This document shows positions 43,036 to 53,792 of a DNA stretch of 64,000 bases, piece by piece. The DNA lies in NCBI RefSeq assembly GCF_016615955.1, contig NZ_CP067113.1, positions 558,001 through 622,000 of the forward strand. Reading direction: 5' to 3'. The DNA comes from Luteimonas sp. MC1750 (lineage in GTDB: Bacteria; Pseudomonadota; Gammaproteobacteria; Xanthomonadales; Xanthomonadaceae). Below the pieces are notes generated by a model. The model did not search any database, had not been told where the DNA came from, and worked only from the letters and a program-made list of their open reading frames with translations. The position numbers and the translations under genes are program-made. Positions within the stretch are counted from its first letter, which is position 1, and each line of letters opens with the position of its first letter.

Positions 43036-43683
43036 TCAGCCGGGACCGGTGACCTGGGCCATCACCGAGACGTAGTGGCACACGCTGCCGGCGATGCAGA
43101 ACAGGTGCCAGATCGCGTGCGCGTAGGGGATCGATTCGCGGTGGTAGAACACGGTGCCCAGGGTGTAGAAGACGCCGCCGGCGACCAGCCAGCCGAGCGT
43201 CCAGGCATCGAGCGCGGCCAGCACGGGCTTGATCGCCACCAGGACCAGCCAGCCCATCGCGACATAGATCAGCGTGGACAGGCGCCGGTAGCGCCCGGTG
43301 TGGAACAGCTTGAACACTACGCCGGCGATCGCCAGCGTCCAGATCGCGGCAAACAGGCCCCAGCCCCAGGGCCCGCGCAGCCCGATCAGGGTGAACGGCG
43401 TATAGGTGCCGGCGATCAGCAGGTAGATCGCGCAGTGGTCGAGGACCTTCAGCCGTCCCTTGAGCACCGGGTGCTGGAACGCGTGGTAGAGCGTCGAGGC
43501 CAGGTACAGCAGCAGGAGGGTGACGCCGAACACGATCGCCGCGCCCAGCTGCCAGCCATTGCCGAAGATCGCCGCCAGCGTGATGAGCACCGCACCGCCC
43601 GCGAGCGCGGCGGTGGCGCCAAGGCCGTGCGTCAGCGCACTGGCCAACTCCTCGCGCTTCTGGCGCAGGCTCATCGTCGACAC
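43036..43683 (-). CDS. Hemolysin III-like membrane protein (PAQR family)
   Basis: Protein of 215 residues with seven hydrophobic helices. LTHGLGATAALAG, STLYHAFQHP, LDHCAIYLLIAGTYTP and AIWHLFCI give the His/Asp set of the HlyIII/TrhA group. Its role in bacteria is unclear (membrane energetics or ion transport has been proposed). The start is GTG (43683) with GGGG about 8 bases upstream; an ATG three codons in (43674) has no ribosome site. Confidence 0.9.
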   Translation of the reverse strand: MSTMSLRQKREELASALTHGLGATAALAGGAVLITLAAIFGNGWQLGAAIVFGVTLLLLYLASTLYHAFQHPVLKGRLKVLDHCAIYLLIAGTYTPFTLIGLRGPWGWGLFAAIWTLAIAGVVFKLFHTGRYRRLSTLIYVAMGWLVLVAIKPVLAALDAWTLGWLVAGGVFYTLGTVFYHRESIPYAHAIWHLFCIAGSVCHYVSVMAQVTGPG

Positions 43684-43809
43684 GCAGGAACCCCGGGGAA
43701 AGAACGGGAACGATCATGCCATGCGTGGGTGTGTCCAGGAGCCAAGGCCTTGCCACGGATGGACGCGGATCAAAGCCGGTCTACGCGGATGGAGCAAAGC
43801 CAACATCAG

Positions 43810-43834
43810 CTGTAGGAGCAGCTATAGCTGCGAT
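43810..43834 (+). repeat. REP-like palindromic repeat, copy 3 (forward)
   Basis: Same 25-base layout as 7181-7205 (CTGTAGGAGC head, GCGAT tail). The inner stem reads GCAGCT/AGCTGC instead of GCGGCT/AGCCGC, so both arms changed together. Confidence 0.85.
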
Positions 43835-43885
43835 CCCGGCGCGCGGTCTTGGCGAGGCGGGCCTGGTCAACACGCTGGTGCTGCG

Positions 43886-43910
43886 ATCGCAGCTGTAGCT
43901 GCTCCTACAG
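43886..43910 (-). repeat. REP-like palindromic repeat, copy 4 (inverted)
   Basis: Inverted partner of 43810-43834 with one mismatch. It ends 10 bases past the prfC stop. The pair is 101 bases from end to end, so this is a compact two-REP unit. Confidence 0.85.
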
Positions 43911-43919
43911 TTGAGTTCA

Positions 43920-45524
43920 TCAACCCGCGGCCCGCGTATGCGCCGCCTCGCGGGTGGCATCGAAGCGCACGTCGGGCCAGCGTTCCTGGGCGAGCTGCAG
44001 GTTGACGCGGCTCGGGGCGAGGTAGACGAGTTCGCCGGCGGCGTCGATGCCGAGGTTGCCGGCGTTCTTCTCGCGGAATTCCTCGAGCTTCTTCTCGCTG
44101 TCGCAGCGGATCCAGCGCGTGGTCGCCACGCCGACGGGTTCGAAGATCGCGTCAACGCCGTACTCGGCCTTGAGCCGGTAGGCCGCGACGTCGAACTGCA
44201 GCACGCCGACTGCGCCCAGGATCAGGTCGTTGGACATCAGCGGGCGGAAGAACTGGGTCGCGCCTTCTTCCGACAGCTGCTCCAGGCCCTTCTGCAGCTG
44301 CTTGAGCTTGAGCGGATCGCGCAGGCGCGCGCGGCGGAACAGCTCCGGCGCGAAGTTCGGGATCCCGGTGAAGGTGAACTGCTCGCCCTCGGTGAACGTG
44401 TCGCCGATCGAGATGGTGCCGTGGTTGTGGATGCCGATCACGTCGCCGGGGTACGCCTCGGCGGCGATCTCGCGATCGCTGGCCATAAAGGTCAGCGCGT
44501 TGGCGAGCTTCATCTCCTTGCCCGCGCGCACGTGGAAGGCCTTCATCCCGGCTTCGAAGCGGCCCGAGCACACGCGCATGAAGGCCACCCGGTCGCGGTG
44601 CTGCGGATCCATGTTGGCCTGGATCTTGAAGACGAAGCCGGTGAGCCTGGCCTCGTCCGCCGCCACGTCGCGCACCGTGGTCTCGCGCGGCTGCGGCGGG
44701 GGCGCGTGCCGGACGAAGAAGTCGAGCAGCGGCTGCACGCCGAAATTGTTCACCGCCGAGCCGAAGAACACCGGCGTCTGGCGCCCGGCGCGGTAGGCAT
44801 CGAGGTCGAACGCATGGCTCGCGCCCTGCACCAGTTCGAGCTCCTCGCGCAGGCCGGCCAGCATGTCGGTACCGATGCGCGCCTCGAGCTGCGGGTCGTC
44901 GATGGAGGCGAAGATCGTCGAGTCCTGGCGGGTGAAGTTGCGGCCCTGCTCGTACAGGTGCACCTCGCCGGTGACCAGGTGCACGACGCCCTTGAGGCGC
45001 TTGCCCATGCCGATCGGCCAGGTGACCGGGGCGCACTGGATGCCGAGCACGGTCTCGACCTCGTCGAGCAGTTCGATCGGGTCGCGGCCTTCGCGGTCGA
45101 GCTTGTTGATGAAGGTCATGATCGGCGTGTCGCGCATGCGGCACACCTCCATCAGCTTGATCGTGCGCTCCTCGACGCCCTTCGCCACGTCGATCACCAT
45201 CAGCGCGCTGTCGACCGCGGTGAGCACGCGGTAGGTGTCCTCGCCGAAGTCGGCGTGGCCGGGCGTGTCCAGCAGGTTGACCACGCAGCCCTCGTACGGG
45301 AACTGCATCACCGAGCTGGTGACCGAGATGCCGCGCTCCTGCTCGAGCTTCATCCAGTCGGACGTCGCATGGCGCGCGGCCTTGCGGCCCTTGACCGAGC
45401 CGGCCATCTGGATCGCCCCGCCGAACAGCAGCAGCTTCTCGGTGAGCGTGGTCTTGCCGGCGTCGGGATGCGAAATGATCGCGAACGTACGGCGGCGGCG
45501 GGCTTCGGCGGCAACGTCGGGCAT
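43920..45524 (-). CDS. prfC: Peptide chain release factor 3
   Basis: GTPase that recycles release factors 1 and 2 from the ribosome after termination. It is 534 residues. The G1 loop is at 19-26 (HPDAGKTT), with [12 protein letters not shown] and the RF3-specific [15 protein letters not shown] region. The ATG is at 45524; a TATAAT lies at 45571-45576 on the minus strand. It has no close operon partner. The REP pair lies just past its stop. Confidence 0.97.
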   Translation of the reverse strand: MPDVAAEARRRRTFAIISHPDAGKTTLTEKLLLFGGAIQMAGSVKGRKAARHATSDWMKLEQERGISVTSSVMQFPYEGCVVNLLDTPGHADFGEDTYRVLTAVDSALMVIDVAKGVEERTIKLMEVCRMRDTPIMTFINKLDREGRDPIELLDEVETVLGIQCAPVTWPIGMGKRLKGVVHLVTGEVHLYEQGRNFTRQDSTIFASIDDPQLEARIGTDMLAGLREELELVQGASHAFDLDAYRAGRQTPVFFGSAVNNFGVQPLLDFFVRHAPPPQPRETTVRDVAADEARLTGFVFKIQANMDPQHRDRVAFMRVCSGRFEAGMKAFHVRAGKEMKLANALTFMASDREIAAEAYPGDVIGIHNHGTISIGDTFTEGEQFTFTGIPNFAPELFRRARLRDPLKLKQLQKGLEQLSEEGATQFFRPLMSNDLILGAVGVLQFDVAAYRLKAEYGVDAIFEPVGVATTRWIRCDSEKKLEEFREKNAGNLGIDAAGELVYLAPSRVNLQLAQERWPDVRFDATREAAHTRAAG

Positions 45525-45570
45525 GGTGATACGCGCCTTGCTGGCGCCGGGGCTCCGGGGAAAACCCGGA

Positions 45571-45576
45571 ATTATA
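45571..45576 (-). promoter_or_regulatory. -10 box of prfC
   Basis: Perfect TATAAT on the minus strand, 47 bases before the prfC ATG. No good -35 box. Confidence 0.6.
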
Positions 45577-45605
45577 CGGGGAGGATGGGAGAGGCGAGGA
45601 AGCGC

Positions 45606-46466
45606 CTACTCGACCCCGTTCGCCGCCTCGCTGAAGCGCAGCAGCCCGCCCGGGCCGAACATCCGGAAGGGAATCGACGCCAGGCGCAGGCCGCGGTTGG
45701 CCTGGATCGCGAAGTGCAGGTGGGGGCCGCCGCTGTAGCCGGTGTTGCCCGAGGTGGCGATGCGCTGGCCGCGGCGGACGCGTTCGCCGGCACGTACCCG
45801 GGCGCCGGCGGGGGCCAGGTGCGCGTAGAGGGCCATCGTGCCGTCGTCGTGGAGGATGCGCACGAAGTTGGCGCGGCCGGTGTCATCGGTGGAGCCCAGG
45901 CCGCCGCCGGCGAAGCGGTCCTCGACCTGCATCACCACGCCCTCGCGCGCGGCGAGCACGGGCGTGCCCTCGGGCGTGGCGAAATCCACGGCGTGGCGGT
46001 TCTCGTCATCGCGGTGGCTGAAGGCGCCGCCCCAGCCCTGGCTCACGCGCAGCGCGTGCGACCCGAGCGGCCAGGCATATTCGACGTCCAGCGGTCGCGC
46101 GCCCGGATGGCCGGGAACGACTTCGAGGACCAGTTGCGCGTCGGCGCGTCCGATCCGGCTCACCAGCACCCGGGCGCGCGCCGGCACCGTGGCGCGCGCG
46201 GGCAGCGCCGGCGCCGCCGGAGGCGCCGCACCGATCGCGCGCAACAGCACTTCGACCGGGCCCGCCAGCAGGTTTTCCGCCCAGGCCTCGGGTCCGGCGC
46301 CACGATCGAGGATCTCCAGGCGCGCCAGTGGGGCGGGGTCGCCCTCCCCGGCGCCGGCACCCGTGGCGGCGGCTCCGGCTCCAGCCGGCAGGGCGGCAAT
46401 GACCATGGCCAGCAGCAGGCGGCCCAGCCACGCGGGAGGTGCGGAGGGAGCCGGCCGGGCAGGCAT
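45606..46466 (-). CDS. M23 (LytM-type) peptidase, exported
   Basis: Protein of 286 residues. The N-terminal signal (LLLAMVIAALPAGAGAAA) is followed by a beta-rich middle region and the LytM domain at about 155-265. Zinc-site motifs are HAVDFATPEGTPVLA and GPHLHFAIQ. LytM enzymes cut peptidoglycan cross-bridges; the first metal motif (HxxxD) and HxH are both present, so activity is plausible. It starts 3 bases after the upstream lipoprotein, so the two form an operon. Confidence 0.92.
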   Translation of the reverse strand: MPARPAPSAPPAWLGRLLLAMVIAALPAGAGAAATGAGAGEGDPAPLARLEILDRGAGPEAWAENLLAGPVEVLLRAIGAAPPAAPALPARATVPARARVLVSRIGRADAQLVLEVVPGHPGARPLDVEYAWPLGSHALRVSQGWGGAFSHRDDENRHAVDFATPEGTPVLAAREGVVMQVEDRFAGGGLGSTDDTGRANFVRILHDDGTMALYAHLAPAGARVRAGERVRRGQRIATSGNTGYSGGPHLHFAIQANRGLRLASIPFRMFGPGGLLRFSEAANGVE

Positions 46467-46469
46467 CGG

Positions 46470-47570
46470 TCAGCCCAGGCAGGCGGGGTCCAGGCCCAGC
46501 AGGCCGGCGATCTGGCGCAGGTCGAAGGCGGAGATCGCGCGGTCGTCGTGGACCGCGTACAGCACGCCAGCGGGGAAGCGCGGTGTCGCCGCCGCCTGCA
46601 GGGCGATGCCGTCGGTGTTGGCGGTCACCTGGCCGTGGAAGCTGCCGACCGCCGCGAGGGTCTCGCGGTCGAAGAGGTGGAACCAGGTCAGCGGTGCCTG
46701 CTGGTCCACGGCCAGCCAGTAGCCGCTGCGCGCGCCGCAGGCCCAGAGCACCACGCCTTCGGCCTCGCCGGCGAAGGTGCCCTCGGGCAGGCTGCGCCCG
46801 CTCCAGCGGCCGTCGAAACCGTAGACGTGCAGGTTCGAGGGGCTCGTGCGGTCCTCCTCGGCGACCAGCAGGCGGCCGTGCACCGGATCGCCGGCGATCG
46901 ACTCGACCATGTTGAGCCGCGCCGGACCCTCGGGCTCGCCGAACGAGCCGAGGTAGGCCGCATCCAGGTGTCCCTGTTCGTCGAAGCGCAGCCGGTAACG
47001 CCGCACCCGCTGGGTCAGTTCGGCCGCGGGCGGCACCACGTCGTGGCGCTCGCCGTACATGAAGCTGTCGGTCACGAAGGCCTCCAGCTCCCGCGGCGCG
47101 GACGGGCGCAGCCAGATGCCGTAGGGCGCGCGGAGCTCGTCGCCGCCGAAGGACGCCTGGGGCTTCAGCTCGGGCAGCGACAGCAGCTGCACGCGCGGCG
47201 TGTCGCGCTCGACCACGAACAGCAGGTCACCGGAAACCGCCAGGCCATTGGGCCGGGTGAACTCGCCCGGCGCCTTGCCCCGGCCGCCGACCGTGCGCAG
47301 CGCCTCGCCGCTGTCGCCGTCGAACAGCGCCAGGCGATGGGTCGATTTGCCGGTGGCGATCAGCAGGGTGCGGCCGTCGCGGTCGACCCAGGTGGCGATC
47401 GAATCGAGCTCTTCGCCGGGCAGGTCCGCCGAGACCCAGGCTTCCGCCACGAGGCCCGAACCGGGGACGCCGTCGGACGCGGATGACCGCCGCGAATCGG
47501 GTGGCGCGGGCGCAGTGGCGCAGGCGGCGACGGACAGCGCGATCGCCGCGGCAAGGAGGAATTTCGACAT
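46470..47570 (-). CDS. Beta-propeller lipoprotein, phytase/NHL-like
   Basis: Protein of 366 residues with lipobox VAAC (C17). The rest has repeated beta-propeller blades (DSIATWVDRDGRTLLIATGK, RPNGLAVSGDLLFVVERD, RLLVAEEDRTSPSNLHVYG). The wording resembles bacterial beta-propeller phytases or NHL-type proteins, but the phytase calcium-site residues cannot be confirmed, so function is open. The start at 47570 gives the lipoprotein signal; the longer frame is rejected. It is followed by the M23 peptidase after 3 bases. Confidence 0.8.
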   Translation of the reverse strand: MSKFLLAAAIALSVAACATAPAPPDSRRSSASDGVPGSGLVAEAWVSADLPGEELDSIATWVDRDGRTLLIATGKSTHRLALFDGDSGEALRTVGGRGKAPGEFTRPNGLAVSGDLLFVVERDTPRVQLLSLPELKPQASFGGDELRAPYGIWLRPSAPRELEAFVTDSFMYGERHDVVPPAAELTQRVRRYRLRFDEQGHLDAAYLGSFGEPEGPARLNMVESIAGDPVHGRLLVAEEDRTSPSNLHVYGFDGRWSGRSLPEGTFAGEAEGVVLWACGARSGYWLAVDQQAPLTWFHLFDRETLAAVGSFHGQVTANTDGIALQAAATPRFPAGVLYAVHDDRAISAFDLRQIAGLLGLDPACLG

Positions 47571-47617
47571 GCGGGGATTATGGGGCCGCGGCGCACGCCG
47601 CGGGAGTGGGCCGCGGC

Positions 47618-49000
<1,383 letters not shown>

Positions 49001-49028
49001 GGCGTCCCGGAGGGGCGGGTGGATTGCC

Positions 49029-49034
49029 TATGAT
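49029..49034 (+). promoter_or_regulatory. -10 box of the glutaredoxin-like gene
   Basis: TATGAT, 57 bases before the ATG at 49091, in the divergent gap with sdaA. No convincing -35 box. Confidence 0.35.
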
Positions 49035-49090
49035 AGCCGCCGCCCCGCGCCCGGCCTGGTCCGGCCCCACCGACGGAGAGTTCCATCCGC

Positions 49091-49312
49091 ATGCCCCTGG
49101 TCCTGTTCCAGCGCGACGATTGCCACCTCTGCGACCTCGCCCTGGAGGTGCTGGCCGCGGCGCGCGCGCCCGAGTTCGAGAGCGTATTCATCGACGGCGA
49201 CGCGGCGCTCGAGGCCCGCTACGGCCACCGCGTGCCGGTGCTGCGCGACGCGGCAGGTCGCGAGCTGGACTGGCCCTTCGGCGCCGCCGGGCTGGCGCGC
49301 TTCCTCGGCTGA
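49091..49312 (+). CDS. Glutaredoxin-like small thiol protein
   Basis: Protein of 73 residues with CxxC at C11-C14 (DDCHLC) just after the first strand, and a cis-Pro loop candidate VPVLRD. This fits the short glutaredoxin family of YruB/DUF836 type. It is probably a thiol-disulfide partner. GGAGAG lies 10 bases before the ATG. It ends eight bases before the convergent YceI gene. Confidence 0.88.
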   Translation: MPLVLFQRDDCHLCDLALEVLAAARAPEFESVFIDGDAALEARYGHRVPVLRDAAGRELDWPFGAAGLARFLG

Positions 49313-49320
49313 CGCCGCCC

Positions 49321-50007
49321 TCAGCGGCTGGCTTCGAGCTCGATCCGCACGTCCACGGCGTCGCCGATCATCGAGTTCCAGGCCGTGCTGCCGAAATCGG
49401 CACGGCTCAGCGTGGTGGTCGCCGAGAAGCCCGCGGTCTGCCGGAACGGCGGCAGCGGATAGCGGCGCTCGCCGTTGCGCACCACGTCGAGCACGACCTC
49501 GCGTGTGATGCCACGCAGGGTCAGCTCGCCGTGCAGGCGCGCGCGCGCCGCATCCACCGGCTCCACGCGCAGCGAACGGAACTGCGCCCGGGGATGCCGG
49601 TTGCTGTCGAGCAGGCCGCCGGCGGCCACCGCCCGGTTCCAGGGGGCGTCGCCGAAATCCAGCCGGTCGAGCGGGATCGCCACGGCCACCTGGGCGCCGT
49701 CCCACGTTCCCGGAGCGAGGTGCAGCGTGCCGGTGGTCCCCGATACGGTCCCGATCGCCCTGGAGAAGCCCGCGTGGTCGACCGCGATCGCGATCCGCGT
49801 GTGCACCGGATCCACGGCGTAGACCGCGGTGCCCGGCTGGGGCGCCGGCAGGGTGGGCGCGGCCATGCCGTCGGCGGGCCTGCCGTCCGCGACCGCGCCG
49901 TCCGGCGCCGGCGCGCGCGGCGCTGCCGTGCCGCAGGCCGCGGCGAGCATGCAGACGATGCCGGTACAGAGGATCCGTGCGAAGCAACCGTGACGCGGGG
50001 CGTTCAT
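49321..50007 (-). CDS. YceI-like lipoprotein
   Basis: Protein of 228 residues with lipobox LAAAC (C25). The YceI lipocalin-like barrel runs from about 60 to the end (YAVDPVHTRIAIAVDHAGFS, GELTLRGITREVVLDV, FSATTTLSRADFG). The family binds isoprenoid-like lipids in solved structures. The start at 50007 gives a normal lipoprotein signal; the longer frame has none. It is divergent from the hybrid sensor kinase. Confidence 0.92.
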   Translation of the reverse strand: MNAPRHGCFARILCTGIVCMLAAACGTAAPRAPAPDGAVADGRPADGMAAPTLPAPQPGTAVYAVDPVHTRIAIAVDHAGFSRAIGTVSGTTGTLHLAPGTWDGAQVAVAIPLDRLDFGDAPWNRAVAAGGLLDSNRHPRAQFRSLRVEPVDAARARLHGELTLRGITREVVLDVVRNGERRYPLPPFRQTAGFSATTTLSRADFGSTAWNSMIGDAVDVRIELEASR

Positions 50008-50156
50008 GGCAGTGCCTGCGGCGCCCGTGGGGGCATCCGGGCCGATTCTAGGCCTGTGGCCGGCGCTGGTGAAACTTGCGCCAGCACGGCGGCGTTGCGA
50101 CGATGTCGGCGGGGGCGCGGGATGCCGCACGGCATCGCGGGCGAAAGGGGAATCGG

Positions 50157-53100
50157 ATGCGGCGCTGGACGGTGTGTTTGCTGCTGTGCCTGCTCTGGCT
50201 GCTGGCGGGTGCGGCCGGCGCCGCCGTGCCGCAGATGCCGCAGCCGCGGCAGATCAGCGTCATCGACGGGCTGCCTTCCAATCGCGTCAACGCGCTCGCG
50301 GAAGACCGCCGCGGCTACCTGTGGATCGCCACCCGCGACGGCCTGGCGCGCTACGACGGCGTCGGCTTCCGCACCTGGCGCGTGGGCGACGGGCTGCGCG
50401 ACAACTTCGTCTGGTCGGTGCACGTGGATGCGGCGGACCGGGTCTGGATCGGCACGTCGACGTCGGGCCTGGCGATGCTCGACGTCACCCGCGAGCACTT
50501 CACCTGGCACGACCGCGCCACCCATCCGGAAATGGCCAGCAACGATGTCTGGTCGGTGGCCAGCACGCCGGATGGCGACGTCTGGTTCGGCACCGCCGAC
50601 GGCGGCCTGCATCGGCTGTCGCCGGACGGGCGGATGCGTCGCTACCGGCACGATCCCGATGACGCCACCAGCCTGCCGGCCGATGGCGTGTCCCACCTGG
50701 TGGTGGACGACCGCGACGGCACGCTCTGGGTCGGCACCAAGGGTGGCGTCGCGCGCTGGACCGGGGATGGCTTCGCGCGCCTGCCGCCGGAGCGGCTGGG
50801 CACGCGGATGGTCGATGGACTGGCGCTGGACGCGGCCGGCAGCCTCTGGATGGGCATCCATGGCGCCGGCAGGGTCCGCCATGCCGATGGACGCATCGAA
50901 TCCCTGCCCTGGCTCGACCCGGTGCTCGGCGAGCCCGCGCTCAACATGCTGCTCGAGGACGGGCAGGGCGCGCGCTGGCTCGACACCCGCAGCGGCCTGG
51001 CCTGGGTGCGTGGCGACCGCGTCGACAACGTCCCGCTGTACAGCACCACCAGCCGCGGCCTGGTGCGTCCGGCCTGGTCCACCGCCTACGAGGACCGCGA
51101 GGGCGGCCTGTGGTTCGCGAGCACCGATGCCGGCCTGTGGCACCTGCCGGCGAACTGGCGGAACTTCAGCGTGCTGCAGCGGCGGCTCGGCGACCCGGCA
51201 TCGCTGGCCAACGCCTTCGTCTACAGCGCGGCGCCCGCGTCCCAGGGCCAGGGGCGCGGCCTGTGGCTGGTCGGCACGGGCGGTGCGCTCGATCATCTCG
51301 AGCCCGAAACCGGCGAGATCGGGCACCGGCTGGGCCCGGTGTGCGGCACGCTGTTCATCACCGGGGTCATCGAGGTGCGCGACGGCCACGTCTGGCTGGG
51401 CTGCCAGGACCACCTGGTGCGCTTCGATCCGCGCAGCGGCGCGCTGCGACGCTGGCTGGCCGACGGCACGCGCGACGCCGCGCCCGCGGGGCGCATCGCG
51501 CAGTTCGTGGAGCAGCGCGACGGCACGGTCTGGCTGGCCAGCCACCAGAGCGTCCAGGCACGTGCGCCGGACGGACCCGTGCTCGACACCATCGACCGTG
51601 GCAGCGGCCGCGGCCTGGACGACACCGACGCCGTCGAGCAGCTGATGCTGGCGCCCGATGGCGGACTGTGGGTGGCCACCTCCGGCGGCCTGCTGGCCTG
51701 GGACGCCGGCGCCCGTCGCTTCGCGCCGGTTCCCGGTGCCCCGGAAGCCGCGGTCTACAGCGTGGCGATCGCCGGCGACGGGACGGTATGGCTGGCCGGC
51801 TACGGCGAGCTGTCGTCCTGGGCCTGGGACGGGGCTTCGCTGCGGCCGCTGCGCGTGGTCGGCAGCGCCGAGGGGCTGCCGATGGTCGCGCCCGGCGGCG
51901 TCATGGTCGACGCCGATGGCGTGGTCTGGCTGACCACGGTGCGCGGCCTGGTGCGCTTCGACCCCGAGGACGCCCGGCTGCGCGTCTACGGCGTGCGCGA
52001 CGGACTGCCGAGCCACGAGTTCAGCGAATTCCCGATGGCCATGTCGGCGCAGGGCTATATCGCCGCCGGCACGGCCGACGGGCTGCTGCTGTTCCACCCG
52101 CGCCAGGTGGTCTGGAGCCAGCGCATGCCGACGCTTGCGATCGAGTCGGTCGACCTGCGGCGCGGCGACGCACGCATCGCGCTGTCGCCGCAGTCGCGGC
52201 TGTCGCTGCGCCATGACGACCGCGACCTGCGCGTGGTCGCCCGCCTGCTGTCGTTCACCGACGCGCACGCGCACCGCTACCGGTTCCGGCTGGAGGGCTA
52301 CGACCCCGGCTGGGTCGACACCGGCGCGGCCGGTGAGCGCGTCTTCGCCCGCCTCGAGCCTGGCGCCTACCGCCTGCACGTGCAGGCGCGCACCGCAGAC
52401 GACGAGTGGACGCCGGTGCAACTGCTGCAGCTGCACGTGCAGCCGCCGTGGTGGCAGGCACCCTGGGCGCTGGCCCTGTTCGCGGTGGCCGCGGCGCTGC
52501 TCTTGCTGTGGAGCGCCCATGCCTACCGCCTGCGGCTCAAGCGCCGCCACGGCTGGCAGCTCAACGAGGAGAAGCGCGTGCTGGCCGAGCAGGCCTCGCT
52601 GGCGAAGACCCGCTTCCTCGCCACCCTCGGACACGAAGTGCGCACGCCCATGACCGGGGTGCTGGGCATGAGCGAGCTGCTCCTGGGCACGACGCTCGAC
52701 GCCCGCCAGCGCGGCTATGCCGATGCCATCCGCCACGCCGGCGAGCACCTGATGCGCCTGGTCAACGATGCGCTCGACCTGGCACGCATCGAGGCCGGCA
52801 AGCTGGAGCTGGTCGTCCAGCCCTTCGACCTGGTCGCGCTGCTGGACGAGGTCGCCGGCCTGGTCGAGCCGCTGGCACGCCGGCGCGGTCTCGCGTTCCG
52901 GCGCCACGTGGATGCACGGACGCCGCGCTGGCTGATGGGTGACGCCGGCCGCGTGCGCCAGGTCCTGCTCAACCTGCTGGGCAACGCGGTGAAGTTCACC
53001 GAGACCGGCAGCGTGTCGCTGCAGGCCGCGCCGATCGCGACCGGCGGCGTGCGCCTGGTGGTGTCCGACACCGGTCCGGGACTGAACGAGGAGCAGCAGG

Positions 53101-53711
53101 CACACCTGTTCCGCCGCTTCGAGCAGGCCGATGGCGCGCACACCGCGGCGCGCTATGGCGGCAGCGGGCTTGGGCTTGCGATCTGCCAGGAGCTGGCCAT
53201 GGCCATGGGTGGCCGCGTGGAGCTGGACAGCACGCCTGGCCAGGGCACCGATTTCACCGTCGACCTGCCGCTTCCCGAAGCCCGCCCGCCCGAAGGTGCG
53301 GCGGTCACCGACGGCGGGCCGGCCCGCGATGCCACGCGCCCGGGCCTTTCGCTGCTGCTGGTCGAGGACGATCCCACGGTGGCGGCGGTCATCGCCGGCC
53401 TGCTGCGCGCGCACCACCATGAGGTGGTGCATGTCCCGCACGGCCTTGCCGCGCTGTCCGAGGTCGCCTCGGAGCGTTTCGACATGGCCCTGCTCGACCT
53501 CGACCTGCCAGGCATCACCGGCCTGGCGCTGGCCAGCCAGCTGCGCGCCCAGGGTTTCCTGGCGCCGCTGCTCGCGATCACGGCGCGTGCCGACGCCGAA
53601 GCCGAAGTGGTCGCGCGCGAAGCGGGCTTCGACGGCTTCCTGCGCAAGCCCGTGACCGGCGCGATGCTGGGGTCGGCGATCGACACCCTGCGCACCGGGA
53701 ACGGCACATGA
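50157..53711 (+). CDS. Two-component hybrid sensor histidine kinase with periplasmic propeller
   Basis: Protein of 1184 residues. Signal peptide (about 1-22). Reg_prop/two-component beta-propeller repeats at about 30-660 (EDRRGYLWIATRDGLARYDG, and many like DGTLWVGTKGGVARW). A Y_Y_Y domain (about 690-760) is followed by a membrane helix (about 768-790). HisKA has H826 in LGHEVRTPM, then a HATPase domain (NLLGNAVKFTETGSV, GGSGLGLAICQELA). A C-terminal receiver has D1114 in LLDLDLPG. All catalytic parts are intact. GGGG lies 6 bases before the ATG at 50157. There is no output regulator next to it. Such kinases sense sugars or polymers in other bacteria; here the ligand is unknown. Confidence 0.95.
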   Translation: MRRWTVCLLLCLLWLLAGAAGAAVPQMPQPRQISVIDGLPSNRVNALAEDRRGYLWIATRDGLARYDGVGFRTWRVGDGLRDNFVWSVHVDAADRVWIGTSTSGLAMLDVTREHFTWHDRATHPEMASNDVWSVASTPDGDVWFGTADGGLHRLSPDGRMRRYRHDPDDATSLPADGVSHLVVDDRDGTLWVGTKGGVARWTGDGFARLPPERLGTRMVDGLALDAAGSLWMGIHGAGRVRHADGRIESLPWLDPVLGEPALNMLLEDGQGARWLDTRSGLAWVRGDRVDNVPLYSTTSRGLVRPAWSTAYEDREGGLWFASTDAGLWHLPANWRNFSVLQRRLGDPASLANAFVYSAAPASQGQGRGLWLVGTGGALDHLEPETGEIGHRLGPVCGTLFITGVIEVRDGHVWLGCQDHLVRFDPRSGALRRWLADGTRDAAPAGRIAQFVEQRDGTVWLASHQSVQARAPDGPVLDTIDRGSGRGLDDTDAVEQLMLAPDGGLWVATSGGLLAWDAGARRFAPVPGAPEAAVYSVAIAGDGTVWLAGYGELSSWAWDGASLRPLRVVGSAEGLPMVAPGGVMVDADGVVWLTTVRGLVRFDPEDARLRVYGVRDGLPSHEFSEFPMAMSAQGYIAAGTADGLLLFHPRQVVWSQRMPTLAIESVDLRRGDARIALSPQSRLSLRHDDRDLRVVARLLSFTDAHAHRYRFRLEGYDPGWVDTGAAGERVFARLEPGAYRLHVQARTADDEWTPVQLLQLHVQPPWWQAPWALALFAVAAALLLLWSAHAYRLRLKRRHGWQLNEEKRVLAEQASLAKTRFLATLGHEVRTPMTGVLGMSELLLGTTLDARQRGYADAIRHAGEHLMRLVNDALDLARIEAGKLELVVQPFDLVALLDEVAGLVEPLARRRGLAFRRHVDARTPRWLMGDAGRVRQVLLNLLGNAVKFTETGSVSLQAAPIATGGVRLVVSDTGPGLNEEQQAHLFRRFEQADGAHTAARYGGSGLGLAICQELAMAMGGRVELDSTPGQGTDFTVDLPLPEARPPEGAAVTDGGPARDATRPGLSLLLVEDDPTVAAVIAGLLRAHHHEVVHVPHGLAALSEVASERFDMALLDLDLPGITGLALASQLRAQGFLAPLLAITARADAEAEVVAREAGFDGFLRKPVTGAMLGSAIDTLRTGNGT

Positions 53712-53792
53712 AGGCTGCATCCATCGCGCGCGCACCTGAGGCCACCCCGGGCGGCGGCCTGGGCTGACCTGCGGGGACGTCGTACCGGAGCG

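Noticed and set aside
50004..53735. Antisense open frame of 1243 codons opposite the hybrid kinase gene
   Set aside because: Shadow of the kinase's codon bias at high GC; His/Arg/Gln-rich with no family features and no ribosome site.
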